From Cristatella mucedo (taxonomy: Eukaryota; Bryozoa; Phylactolaemata; Cristatellidae), in contig WPIO01000084.1 in the NCBI GenBank assembly GCA_009760855.2, forward strand, positions 558,501 to 576,000: a stretch of 17,500 nt of DNA, given 5' to 3'. The position numbers and the translations under genes are program-made. The first letter of the stretch is position 1. Every line of letters starts with the position of its first letter. This document shows, one piece after another, positions 1 through 7,049 of this stretch. The notes under the pieces are model-generated. The model was not told the origin of the DNA, ran no database searches, and saw only the letters and a program-made list of their open reading frames with translations.

Positions 1-600
1 ACATTTATCTCATATCTGATGCTTCCTGAAAACTTATTACCAAAAGATGCGGATTACTTCAAGTTAATAAATTAACTATATAAATTATGAAAACAGTAAG
101 TGATTATAACAAATATATTTATTGCACACATTCAATGCAGATCCCAGAATGAGTACCCTTCCAGCTTATTATACCTATCATTCTATTATCTCTCAATTTT
201 GAACTTGTACTTTTTTCTCTTGCATTATGCAGGTATAGAAAATTCTGAATTAAACACAGATGACAACTAAACAATCTCTCCCGAAGTAGTTTCGTGAGGC
301 CTATACTATTATTGCTCAATCAAAGACATTACCATACCTTTGGCATTAACTGTAAAGCAGAAGTAGTTTGCGTTGCAGAAGCTTCCGAGATAGCTTGAAA
401 GAGTAGCCAATAACAGCTTCACCAATACTTTCAGCCAACCAGGTCATTTGTGACGAGATTTTAACTCATATATCTTAACTGAGGTATCGAAAGTATTTTA
501 AACATCATTTAATTGTAAAAAACTAACAAGGATAGTCTAATTACTCAAACTTAAAATGAACTGCGATTTTTAGAGACGCAGAAGATCGATTTTCAAGAAA
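1..600. other. AT-rich stretch, no gene recognised
   Basis: All three minus-strand frames across about 320-460 show short open runs, but none is clearly favoured and no protein family is recognised. There is no tandem repeat or hairpin of note. I treat this as intergenic or intronic DNA. Confidence 0.4.
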
Positions 601-610
601 AGAAAAAGTC

Positions 611-737
611 ATGCTTGAACAACTAAGAAGTTTTGCCACTCGTGCATTTTGGAGTACAACCAAAGGCGCGGGGTTTCATCAAAGCTGGCGATTAAAAGCA
701 TCCGATTGTCGTAACTTCGCTGCTGGCACCAGCACAG
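611..737 (+). CDS. possible first coding exon, mitochondrial-presequence-like
   Basis: An ATG at 611 opens a 58-codon frame that stops at 785-787. The first residues (MLEQLRSFATRAFWSTTKG) are rich in Arg, Ser, Thr, Ala and hydrophobics with a single acidic residue, which resembles a mitochondrial targeting helix. A possible splice donor, CAG|GTGTGC, follows base 737 and would end the exon in phase 1. The stretch from about 640 to 770 is rich in CpG (about eleven) against AT-rich surroundings, which suits a first exon near a promoter. The frame is short enough to arise by chance, no downstream exon was found and the protein is not recognised. What I see is the frame, composition and donor; the targeting role is inference. 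Confidence 0.25.
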
Positions 738-787
738 GTGTGCACGTAACAACAAGCGTATACGTGACTGCAGTCTTCTTCCTTTGA

Positions 788-1400
788 ATTATGCTACTGA
801 ATGAACAATTTGCATGATGCGGAAACGCATGGTGCTCAGTTTTTTAACTGCTTACTGTTTTCACATGATCAGAACACATCCTGAATCAGCTTGTACCGAT
901 GATAAAACTGCTTGCTGAGCAACTTATTCTACTTTCATGCACTTAGTTCTTAAAGTCTCATTAAAAAAGTGCATGACTATTTTAAGCCCCGATAACTGCT
1001 TTGTAGAAATATCTTGTATGCATAACAGTAGAACTTGATGAGCCTGAAAAATTGCCACTAATTTCTAGAAAATTGGGGTAATCAGCTTAGCCATAATAAT
1101 CAACAAGGTGTGCTATATGCATTAGATGTTCTGCAACGCTAAAATAACTGCATTAATTCGTGGATGATCTTCATCACGCTAGTGGACCGAGGAATTTAAA
1201 AAAGTGGCTCTCCTTGTTTTCGGTTTTGCAGTACAATATCTACGACTACATCTGCAACCATCGCATCAGCTTAGGCTACCTACATCGTATCAGCTTAGGC
1301 TAACGCAGAGATGAGAGCGGGATTTCTTGATAAACAATACCATGTGTGTTGAGACCTGAGTATTAGAAGCAAGAGAAGTGAAAGTGATCTACCAATTAGC
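788..1400. other. intergenic stretch, no gene recognised
   Basis: Apart from a short tandem repeat at 1259-1302 I see no coding signal. The stretch ends at the poly(A)-side tail of LINE copy 1. Confidence 0.4.
1259..1302 (+). repeat. two-copy 20-bp tandem repeat, period 24
   Basis: The 20-bp unit CATCGCATCAGCTTAGGCTA at 1259-1278 recurs at 1283-1302 with one change (C to T at its sixth base). The four bases between copies are CCTA. It is a simple local duplication with no visible function. Confidence 0.8.
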
Positions 1401-1435
1401 AACTTATAATATTAATATAATAATCATGCACTTGA

Positions 1436-1477
1436 TAAAGCGCCCTCAGAGAACTCAATCTCTTTCTAGGCGCTTTA
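1436..1477 (-). other. LINE 3' terminal stem-loop
   Basis: A perfect 9-bp stem, TAAAGCGCC at 1436-1444 with GGCGCTTTA at 1469-1477, encloses an inner 5-bp stem, AGAGA at 1448-1452 with TCTCT at 1459-1463. It lies just inside the AT-rich tail at the 3' end of LINE copy 1. In several LINE groups, including the L2 element of eel, a 3' stem-loop in the RNA is recognised by the element's reverse transcriptase to start target-primed reverse transcription. The structure is seen directly; the role is inferred from those families. Confidence 0.65.
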
Positions 1478-1558
1478 CATTTGCTGCCAAGGGAAACGTG
1501 ATTGAATGACGAGTAATATCATGATTTATAAACAATATGAATAATATGGTTGGGGTGA

Positions 1559-1613
1559 CATGCACAGGGTCAGCATGCACATGTGGTTAGTGGCAGCATG
1601 CACAGTGTCAGCA
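1559..1613 (-). repeat. 17-bp direct repeat in LINE 3' UTR
   Basis: CATGCACAGGGTCAGCA at 1559-1575 recurs at 1597-1613 with one mismatch (GTG for GGG), period 38. A further CATGCACATG lies between them. The repeats sit between the end of the coding remnant and the 3' stem-loop, so they belong to the 3' UTR of LINE copy 1. Confidence 0.75.
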
Positions 1614-1697
1614 CCCATAATCACATGAAGGACTAATCACAGGGACCCACTCAATGCTGTCCTAAAGGGGTGTGTTTTAAGATCTTTTTCAATGTGG

Positions 1698-1960
1698 TCA
1701 GGTCACGGGATGTTCTGACGCAAGTCGGGAGGGAGTTCCAGAGAGCAAATGAACTCTAAACGATTTAAGGTTTGTATGAGGTATTGGTAAACAGTTGAAG
1801 TTTTGCACCAGCTGTAAGCGCCTGATTGCACTTACCGATAGACCAGCAAGCAATGAGTTACAGAAGTCAAGACGGGATATAATAAATGCATGGACCAACT
1901 TAGACGTCGTTTCATTATCTAAACAAGCCCGAATTTTAGCAATGTTATGTAGCTGAAAGT
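1698..1960 (-). pseudogene. RT thumb and C-terminal remnant of LINE copy 1
   Basis: On the minus strand the segment begins within YFQLHNIAKIRACLDNETT and continues through SRLDFCNSLLAGLS and RRLQLVQN, the post-palm region of CR1/L2-type reverse transcriptases. Copy 2 has the matching LAKILACLDSDTTSK and ASRLDLYN. After VQN about 60 residues of the usual family sequence are absent, and it jumps to a TNLKSF-type block followed, one frame over, by ALWNSLP. There is no catalytic motif left. It is a broken fragment and not an independent gene. Confidence 0.85.
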
Positions 1961-2125
1961 AGGTCTCCCACTGAGATAGGCTAGATCATCACACGAATCA
2001 TCAGGTAAGTAGCCAATCTGGAAGCGGTTGAAGAGAAGCTTGATCGTCAACATCAATATTTTTGGATTGTGCATCTGTGATTCAACAATATGTTTTTAGA
2101 AGCTAGACTTGGCCTTTGCTAGGAT

Positions 2126-2403
2126 CTATTGGTACAACCTACAGTAGTCTTCGTGTGCCTGTTGATGGACAGTCAGTCCTGATCTTGTGTATGCTTTTTC
2201 AAACTTGGGCTTAGTAGACCTATCAAGTTTAATGTTTGTGGTAAACCATATGCCGTCTGGGCGAGGGCGCACAGTGTGCTTAGTCAGAGGTGCAAACTCG
2301 TCTAATGTGTCAGCTAGTGTTGTGTTGTAGCTATCTACCAATGATGACAGATTGGAGGGAGGACTGAGCAGCAGTTAGTTAGACTATTTAGTCTATCCTC
2401 ACA
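2126..2403 (-). pseudogene. endonuclease-RT linker of LINE copy 1
   Basis: The minus-strand frame contains LLLSPPSNLSSLVDSYN followed by TTLADTLDEFAPLTKHTV and PDGIWFTTNI. The run of hydroxyl residues, the DEFAPL block and the W-F-T-x-x-I pattern are typical of the stretch between the apurinic endonuclease and the RT fingers in CR1/L2-like LINEs. Copy 2 carries the same stretch at about 15600-15755 with many substitutions. The frame ends in a stop at 2126-2128, but nucleotide similarity to copy 2 continues to about 1985. Upstream of about 2400 similarity fades, marking 5' truncation. Confidence 0.85.
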
Positions 2404-2540
2404 TGCAGCTAGAAGGTCACCGTGGATGGACAGTCGCCTAGGTGGTGACTGCAGCCCAGCGAGACGCTTGTCTTCGAGCCGGTCAGAGCAGACCTGCTTC
2501 GCAGACCTGCGCAAAGCAGACCAGCGTCGCAGCAGCACGA

Positions 2541-2564
2541 CTTCGAATATTCGAAGCTTCGAAT
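2541..2564. repeat. two overlapping 16-bp perfect palindromes
   Basis: CTTCGAATATTCGAAG (2541-2556) and ATTCGAAGCTTCGAAT (2549-2564) are each perfectly self-complementary and share their middle eight bases, so TTCGAA occurs three times in 24 bp. This could be a protein-binding dyad or a hairpin that exists in two alternative registers. It does not fit the regular 5-bp alternating units of a full heat-shock element. Confidence 0.85.
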
Positions 2565-2682
2565 CAAACAAGCCAACGGTTGCTCGACCGTCGTCTAGGA
2601 CGTCCACTGTGCGGAGGCTCTTGTCTCATTCTCTTTCCTGTCGTTCCTCTTTCTTCTTTCCTTTCTTTCCTCTCGTCGGCCT

Positions 2683-2734
2683 ATATCACTCAACAAAGAG
2701 AAATATGGCGTAATATCACTCACTATAGAGAAAT
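2683..2734 (+). repeat. 22-bp imperfect direct repeat, period 30
   Basis: ATATCACTCAACAAAGAGAAAT at 2683-2704 is repeated at 2713-2734 with three changes in the middle (ACA to CTA, A to T). It lies immediately downstream of the polypyrimidine tract. The function is unknown; it may be a local duplication. Confidence 0.7.
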
Positions 2735-2875
2735 TTAATACAAAAGAAGGGTCAGTAGGGGATATGAGTGAGTGAGTTGCATGCAGAAGCAGCTCAATGT
2801 AGCTGAAAAGATGTGCCACAGTCGGCAGCTGGAGAATCTTTGTTGCTGCATAGGAATTTTTGAAGTGATTACTGA

Positions 2876-3079
2876 ACTATTGGACCTGCAGAGCAAAAGC
2901 TTCTGCCGCCAACAGTATTTAAGCTAGGGAATGAAACGGTTAACTATTTGGCATTTAAAACCTGGTGGTACGAGGAAGCTGAAACTGGTCTAGCAGCTCA
3001 AATAGGTATGAGTGAACAAGCCATAAGGGGTCTTGTGGGGCACCTAAAGAACCTTACTCCACATGCATTGATCAACAGA
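2876..3079 (+). CDS. possible coding fragment with helix-turn-helix-like segment
   Basis: A 68-codon open frame runs to a TAG at 3080-3082 and then stays open in the same frame to a TAA at 3206-3208. Within it KTWWYEEAETG is followed by LAAQIGMSEQAIRGLVGHL, whose L-A-A-x-x-G-x-S-x-x-A-I spacing resembles the helix-turn-helix of DNA-binding domains. A plausible acceptor (CTGCAG|AG) lies at 2892. A plausible donor, ATAG|GTATGA, lies at about 3005-3006 and would cut inside the HTH-like segment. No family is recognised. A transposase or element remnant with a premature TAG is one option; a chance frame is another, since 68 codons is not unusual here. Confidence 0.2.
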
Positions 3080-3438
3080 TAGCTTTTGAAGCTATTTCAG
3101 CAATTAAGACACAAGGCCAAACCTCTGGAACTTGTGTACGAGCCTTACAGCCACACTCATCACCAGCTGCTGCAACTTCGTGGCTTTTGGGGGTCTAGCC
3201 AAAATTAAATTTTAATAATATAGCCGAGACTGAACCATGTAACTGATTAAATTTCTGCAAGCCATCATGATGACACTCCCTTACTAATCTTATATAGGAG
3301 TCAGACGTGATAGCTAGCTGTGGATAAAGTCTTCGTAGTGGAAAATGCACCACTTTCGAAGTTTTCAAAGAGGCCACCTAACTTCCTAACACGGAACAAT
3401 GGTCGCAAAAACAGCAACACGTAATAAAGCAAAATACT

Positions 3439-3780
3439 CTAGTTTAGCAACACGCTTGGGTGTCTAACGAGTGACAGTTCTGTTATAGCTACTTTGACCA
3501 TTAATTTTAAAGAAATTTGCTGACATCCAAGATCGAATGTTTGCAAGTCAAGCATCCTGTATAACATTTGCATTAGCAGATTCGAATGTTCTATAGAAAA
3601 ACTACATTTGAGTATTGTCAGCCTAGAAGTTCTGACCGATTTCAAAGGTTTTAAATCAATGTTCTTGAAGGTTAAGTATACATTGAGAACTGGAACGGAT
3701 GGCCGAGCGTGTTTCCATTGGGATTTCACATGTGACTGACTGGTCTGGTTGATGAGACCTGACCCCAACGCGACATGGAT
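3439..3780 (-). CDS. possible exon with leucine-rich-repeat-like residues
   Basis: The minus-strand frame is open for about 113 codons without an ATG near its start, so any gene here would need an upstream exon. A candidate acceptor (GGGTCAG|GT) is weak. The interior has SRLTILKCSFS and, about 25 residues later, LQTFDLGCQQIS, close to the L-x-x-L-x-L-x-x-x-x-I pattern of leucine-rich repeats such as those of NLR receptors. Two units are not enough to prove the domain. A different minus-strand frame is open over the first half (3656-3847), so the frame choice is uncertain. Confidence 0.25.
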   Translation of the reverse strand: MHVALGSGLINQTSQSHVKSQWKHARPSVPVLNVYLTFKNIDLKPLKSVRTSRLTILKCSFSIEHSNLLMQMLYRMLDLQTFDLGCQQISLKLMVKVAITELSLVRHPSVLLN

Positions 3781-3822
3781 TTAGCAAAAACAGAACAAAT
3801 GCGATTCTAACCTCACCAGGAG

Positions 3823-4005
3823 CTAATCTTTCAGATAGAACTTTGTTCTAAATCGTTTGAGTAATTTAGCGAGATCAAAAGTGTAGAAGGCAGCCTCAGG
3901 ATCCGGCAGGGTCAGGGCATTGGCATTCACACCATCTTTGCTGCATCTTATGTCACTAGCTACTGAGAGGCGAGCAGTTACAGTGAAGTGGTATCTATTG
4001 AATCC
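3823..4005 (-). CDS. possible terminal exon, unrecognised protein
   Basis: On the minus strand an acceptor-like TTTCAGTAG precedes a 60-codon frame ending in TAG at 3825-3823. The peptide includes CSKDGVNANALTLPDPEAAF and YTFDLAKLLKRFRTKFYLKD. The GC content of the segment looks clearly higher than its surroundings. There is an in-frame TAG if the upstream AG at 4010-4009 is used, so the acceptor would have to be the AG at 4007-4006. A donor-like CCTG|GTGAGG occurs only a few bases past the stop. It is either a last exon, a decayed exon, or chance; no family is recognised. Confidence 0.25.
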   Translation of the reverse strand, partial: GFNRYHFTVTARLSVASDIRCSKDGVNANALTLPDPEAAFYTFDLAKLLKRFRTKFYLKD

Positions 4006-4390
4006 CTACTGAAATATATCTGACAGTTCTTGCTTTTCAATGTTTGCAACATTTTCTTGACGATAATCATATCAAGAATATTTTACAAGCAATAAAGAAA
4101 GGAAAATGGGCAATAGTTTGCTATTACCTGAAAATCTAATCCTGGATTTTAAGTATCGGTCTAACGATGATGGTTGATTTGAAATGCTTGGGTACGACCT
4201 CTTTATTCAGACCACCTTTAAAAACTTCAGCTATGAATCAACTGTGTTTGTGAGCAAGTGAGAACAGGTGAGTGAGTGGTGTGATTGTCTTCAGAAGACG
4301 AATTATTTTTATTTGACTCTACTAAGTAGCCACATTGCATGTTGAAACCGTGGGAGATGACTTACTGAAAGTCACAGGGTGTGAGTCATT

Positions 4391-4572
4391 ACTTTTTAGT
4401 CGGAAAGGGGTTTATTGAGCCAGGAATATGTTCACATTTTTAATTAAGAAGGCTGAAAACAAGTTGACCGAGCCAATAATACCTGGTAGTGAGACCTCTA
4501 TGAGTTGGCAACAGTGACTTTTCAGTTGGAAAGCCGACTTTAACCGTCTTTTAATTTGGCTTTCCGACTGAA
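4391..4572. repeat. 17-bp motif in three copies, two forming a hairpin
   Basis: ACTTTTTAGTCGGAAAG at 4391-4407 recurs as ACTTTTCAGTTGGAAAG at 4517-4533 (15 of 17 identical). The second copy pairs with an inverted copy at 4558-4572, since TTCAGTTGGAAAGCC at 4521-4535 matches GGCTTTCCGACTGAA with one mismatch, across a 22-base loop. The rest of 4006-4650 has no recognisable gene. It could be the end of a small inverted-repeat transposon or a structured RNA; no target-site duplication was identified. Confidence 0.7.
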
Positions 4573-4648
4573 CTAATGGATTTGAGTTTTTGAGTAAAGC
4601 TTACTGGTGCAGGCTCGGGAAAATTCTTCGAAATTGGATATTTGTTTG

Positions 4649-5077
4649 TCAGATCCAAACATTAGTGTGTGTAATTGAAGCCTGAGCTTTACATTGCATG
4701 TCTTTTGAAGTGTATAGAACAAGTGAAAGGAATCTCATTGATTCTGTACATGCACAGAATTTCCAGAGCGTGTCGTCCAAAGCACTTATTAGATTCATTT
4801 TCACTACGTCAATGAGGGTATCGAGGCTATTGGACAAGTTTGGGTGCAGATCCTGAAGATCTGCCTCTCCAAAATATTTCAAAAATTCTACTGGTAACTC
4901 AATTGGAATACAACGCTGCAAGTACAACCTAGCAAGTAAAACGTAACGGGAATAGTAAACGAGACTGAACAATGAATTCAAGATGGCAAGCAGGCACAGA
5001 ACCATGTATATGGAGGAGAACCTGTTAGTTATAACGAGACCTACGATATAGCCCCAATATGAGTGTGATTTTTTGCT
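4649..5077 (-). CDS. longest non-LINE open frame; possible membrane-protein exon
   Basis: The minus-strand frame is open for 142 codons (5077 to a TGA at 4651-4649). By a rough composition-based estimate, well under one frame of this length is expected by chance in the window. The first 50 residues are strongly hydrophobic, with SYWGYIVGLVITN and then MVLCLLAILNSLFSLVYYS followed by RYVLLARLYL, so one or two membrane helices are possible. The remainder is soluble and leucine- and acid-rich (VEFLKYFGEADLQDL). A good acceptor (TAACTAACAG|G, phase 2) sits at 5022 and a possible donor (AAT|GTAAAG) at 4692, which would give an exon of 329 bases. No family is recognised. Confidence 0.35.
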   Translation of the reverse strand, partial: SKKSHSYWGYIVGLVITNRFSSIYMVLCLLAILNSLFSLVYYSRYVLLARLYLQRCIPIELPVEFLKYFGEADLQDLHPNLSNSLDTLIDVVKMNLISALDDTLWKFCACTESMRFLSLVLYTSKDMQCKAQASITHTNVWI

Positions 5078-5080
5078 CTA

Positions 5081-5454
5081 TCTTGCTGTGAAGTTAGATA
5101 TCGGACCTGGACCATTTCGGGAACCAAAAATTCATTTCAGTTTCTCCCTAGGCTTGGAGGAGATGCTTAATGGGGAATTTCTTATTTTATATTTTTAACA
5201 ATATCCAATTATATATCTTGCATATTTATTAAAAAATGAACGTTATTACTCGCTTGCAAATCAACGATTACATACATTAAGCTTAATAAATTGGTAATAA
5301 TTATAAAAAGATGCACCATATCAAAAGCATGATCTTGGTTAATCTCTTAGTTTGTTTGGTGATTCAGAATTGTAGTATAAGTAAATACTTAGCTATAAAG
5401 CAGCACGAATGACAGGCATACGTAACTACAAAAAATTCAGCCAATTGTAAACCT
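5081..5454. other. AT-rich stretch, no gene recognised
   Basis: Several A/T runs and no sustained open frame on either strand. The body of SINE copy A begins at its right edge. Confidence 0.4.
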
Positions 5455-5590
5455 GTATTACTTAGCAGCAGAAAAGCCCTAGCTAAGTAAGTTCTCTCGT
5501 GACGGCCAAATGACTGTTGAATGCAGCAGGGTTTGAACCTACAATATCACAGCAAATTCAGAGCACTTTACTCTGTGACTAAGATCCGGG
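5455..5590 (-). mobile_element. tRNA-derived SINE, copy A
   Basis: On the minus strand the head starts near CCGGATCTTAGTCAC and carries AGGTTCAAACC at 5540-5530, a good RNA polymerase III B box. A degenerate A box (TTAGTCACAGAG) lies about 35 bases upstream. Downstream, at 5459-5489, is an 8-bp inverted repeat (TACTTAGC with GCTAAGTA) enclosing AGAAAAGCC on the plus strand. The same AGAAAAGCC and GCTAAGT block occurs at nearly the same distance from the B box in copy B at 10.0 kb, which supports a shared SINE body. The cloverleaf is too degenerate for a functional tRNA. The 3' end is not well defined. Confidence 0.6.
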
Positions 5591-5599
5591 GGTTAAAAA

Positions 5600-6640
5600 T
5601 TAAACCTTGGTGGAAAGCCTAATTCGTAATTAATCAGAGCCTTTTCCTTTTACTCTGCTCGCTTTGGGAAGGAATAATTACTGAAAGACACAATACCATG
5701 ACTCAAATCCCATTACAGAAGCATTTCCTTATTAACCGAAAAACCTAGGTTTACTTTTTCACCTTCAAGCTTCTGCATAAGTGAACTAGACAGTCAATTG
5801 TGACTTTGGATTATTCTTGGTTATTCAAGATGACAGAAACGGTTCTTCTGGAATTTGTAAGACCCAGGTTAATAGATGTTAGGTGAGCATGGACAAATAA
5901 ATTACTCACGACACTTAAGAAGTTATAGATTTTTTGGAAGATATTTAGAGATTTACAATTAATTACTGTGGGCACGAGGTGGATTAGTCTCTAACTACTG
6001 CCACTATGAAACAACTGTTTTGACGGTATTTAGTTTTACTAAACACCAGTATTCGGTCTTTTCAGTATCGTGCTCCTACCATGAAAATCAAATATTTTTT
6101 TGCTACGTGTGCTGATTAAACTCGCACTACTCTAGTTAGCATTTTTTATAATCCATGGACACAGGAGTAGAATTTAGATTCAATTTCTAGGAGCCACCCA
6201 AAAATAGCATTCATTAGAATTGGATGTTGTCAATCTGATTACCTGAATTAGTGAAACCATATTAGTTATCGATAGTTTTGCTTAGCAAGAGTCTTTTCTT
6301 AAAAATGCATAGCGCAAAATGAGAAATGGGAATAGCAAAATATTTTGGAGGCGCAAGATTTCACTGCTTTTGTTATGTGGACCAACTGTACTGATGTTGC
6401 TAGATCAATCAAAATATTAAGTTTTCAAGCCTTGAATTGTGAAACGGTTCCCTCATGAATTTATTTCAGATAAAATTTTGAAATGGCTGGATAATAACTC
6501 CTATAGAAAAATATTGGTATATTGACTTCAAATGAGACGCAGGTAAAAAAGCATCTAGAGCGGCCTTTTAAGGTTGAACTTCTGAGCGTATCTTCATTTA
6601 GTAAAAATATAAACGTACAATAGCTTCAAGCGTAACAGAA
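5600..6640. other. gene-free stretch
   Basis: No open frame with splice signals or recognisable peptide on either strand. No tandem repeats were seen. It may be an intron of the hypothetical minus-strand gene or intergenic DNA. Confidence 0.4.
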
Positions 6641-6641
6641 T

Positions 6642-7046
6642 TTACTGAGAGGTTTTAGAGCAACTGCTTAAATATGATCGGATGCTAGAAAGCCACTGTG
6701 AGCATATACAAGGACAAATATCCAGCGCAGATATGTGGCAACCCATACTGGCTAACCTACTCCTTAGATAGTTAATAACTTTAAAAATCAGTTTCAGAAA
6801 GACTAATACGAGCACGTTGACCATTGCATTAACTTCGCAACTTTCGGAAGGTGAAAAGTGGGTTGCTACTGTATCTGCTATAATGAAATATTCTATGTGT
6901 TCTGGAGGGCTACGCGTAAAGATATTTATCAGTAGTTTTGCTTGGGAACTTTCTTGAGCATTACACTGTGCAGATATACCATGACTTCCATCATCGTAAA
7001 GCATTATGTTCTTTTCTTGAAAGAAGTTTATTTGAAAAAGCTGACG
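6642..7046 (-). CDS. long minus-strand open frame; possible exon, unrecognised
   Basis: Open for 134 codons on the minus strand down to a TAA at 6644-6642. An acceptor-like TTCTTTCAAG just inside the frame near 7020 would lead into EKNIMLYDDGSHG. The peptide contains SPPEHIEYFIIADTVATHFS followed by SCEVNAMVNVL and a hydrophobic VLVFLKLIF, faintly reminiscent of leucine-rich-repeat proteins but without a clear repeat. Possible donors (CCA|GTATGG, TAG|GTTAGC) lie in the second half. The length is mildly improbable by chance. It is on the same strand as the frames at 3.4-5.1 kb and could belong to the same gene, which is inference. Confidence 0.28.
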   Translation of the reverse strand, partial: RQLFQINFFQEKNIMLYDDGSHGISAQCNAQESSQAKLLINIFTRSPPEHIEYFIIADTVATHFSPSESCEVNAMVNVLVLVFLKLIFKVINYLRSRLASMGCHISALDICPCICSQWLSSIRSYLSSCSKTSQ

Positions 7047-7049
7047 CTA

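Larger units (their letters stand above)
1405..2440 (-). mobile_element. LINE copy 1, CR1/L2-type non-LTR retrotransposon, internally deleted
   Basis: Read on the minus strand, the element runs from the linker between endonuclease and reverse transcriptase (about 2440-1985), through a 20-bp island of RT (1961-1980), the RT thumb region (about 1955-1815) and the C-terminal WNSLP block (about 1750), to a 3' UTR and an AT-rich tail near 1405-1425. Compared with copy 2 (15450-17500) it lacks the RT palm: two deletions flank the 20-bp island, and a third removes most of the region between the LQLVQN and WNSLP blocks. The 5' end is truncated before the endonuclease. It contains stops and frameshifts, so it is a dead copy. 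The clade assignment rests on motif style (endonuclease linker, SRLDFCNSLL, WNSLP) and is not a database result. Its 3' end is set by the terminal stem-loop; no target-site duplication was identified. Confidence 0.85.
2441..2760. other. CpG-rich stretch with polypyrimidine tract, unknown
   Basis: About eighteen CpG dinucleotides fall within 2460-2620, far more than in the rest of the window. Short direct echoes of GCAGACC occur between 2490 and 2525. A tract of almost pure pyrimidine follows at about 2612-2676. Open frames here on both strands appear to be composition artefacts, since GC-rich DNA has few stops. It adjoins the 5' end of LINE copy 1. It could be a promoter or CpG-island remnant, a piece of an unrelated mobile element, or an undetected exon. 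No function can be assigned. Confidence 0.4.

Noticed and set aside
300-470. Minus-strand exon near 325-460 with donor AAAG|GTATGG
   Set aside because: Three frames are each partly open and none stands out; without a family match the call would be arbitrary.
2541-2564. Heat-shock element
   Set aside because: Only two alternating GAA/TTC units are in register at a time; a full element needs at least three.
2335-2738. Open frames on both strands in the CpG-rich stretch
   Set aside because: Several frames are open at once because the stretch is poor in A/T-rich stop codons; part overlaps the LINE 5' end, and no frame has recognisable protein features.
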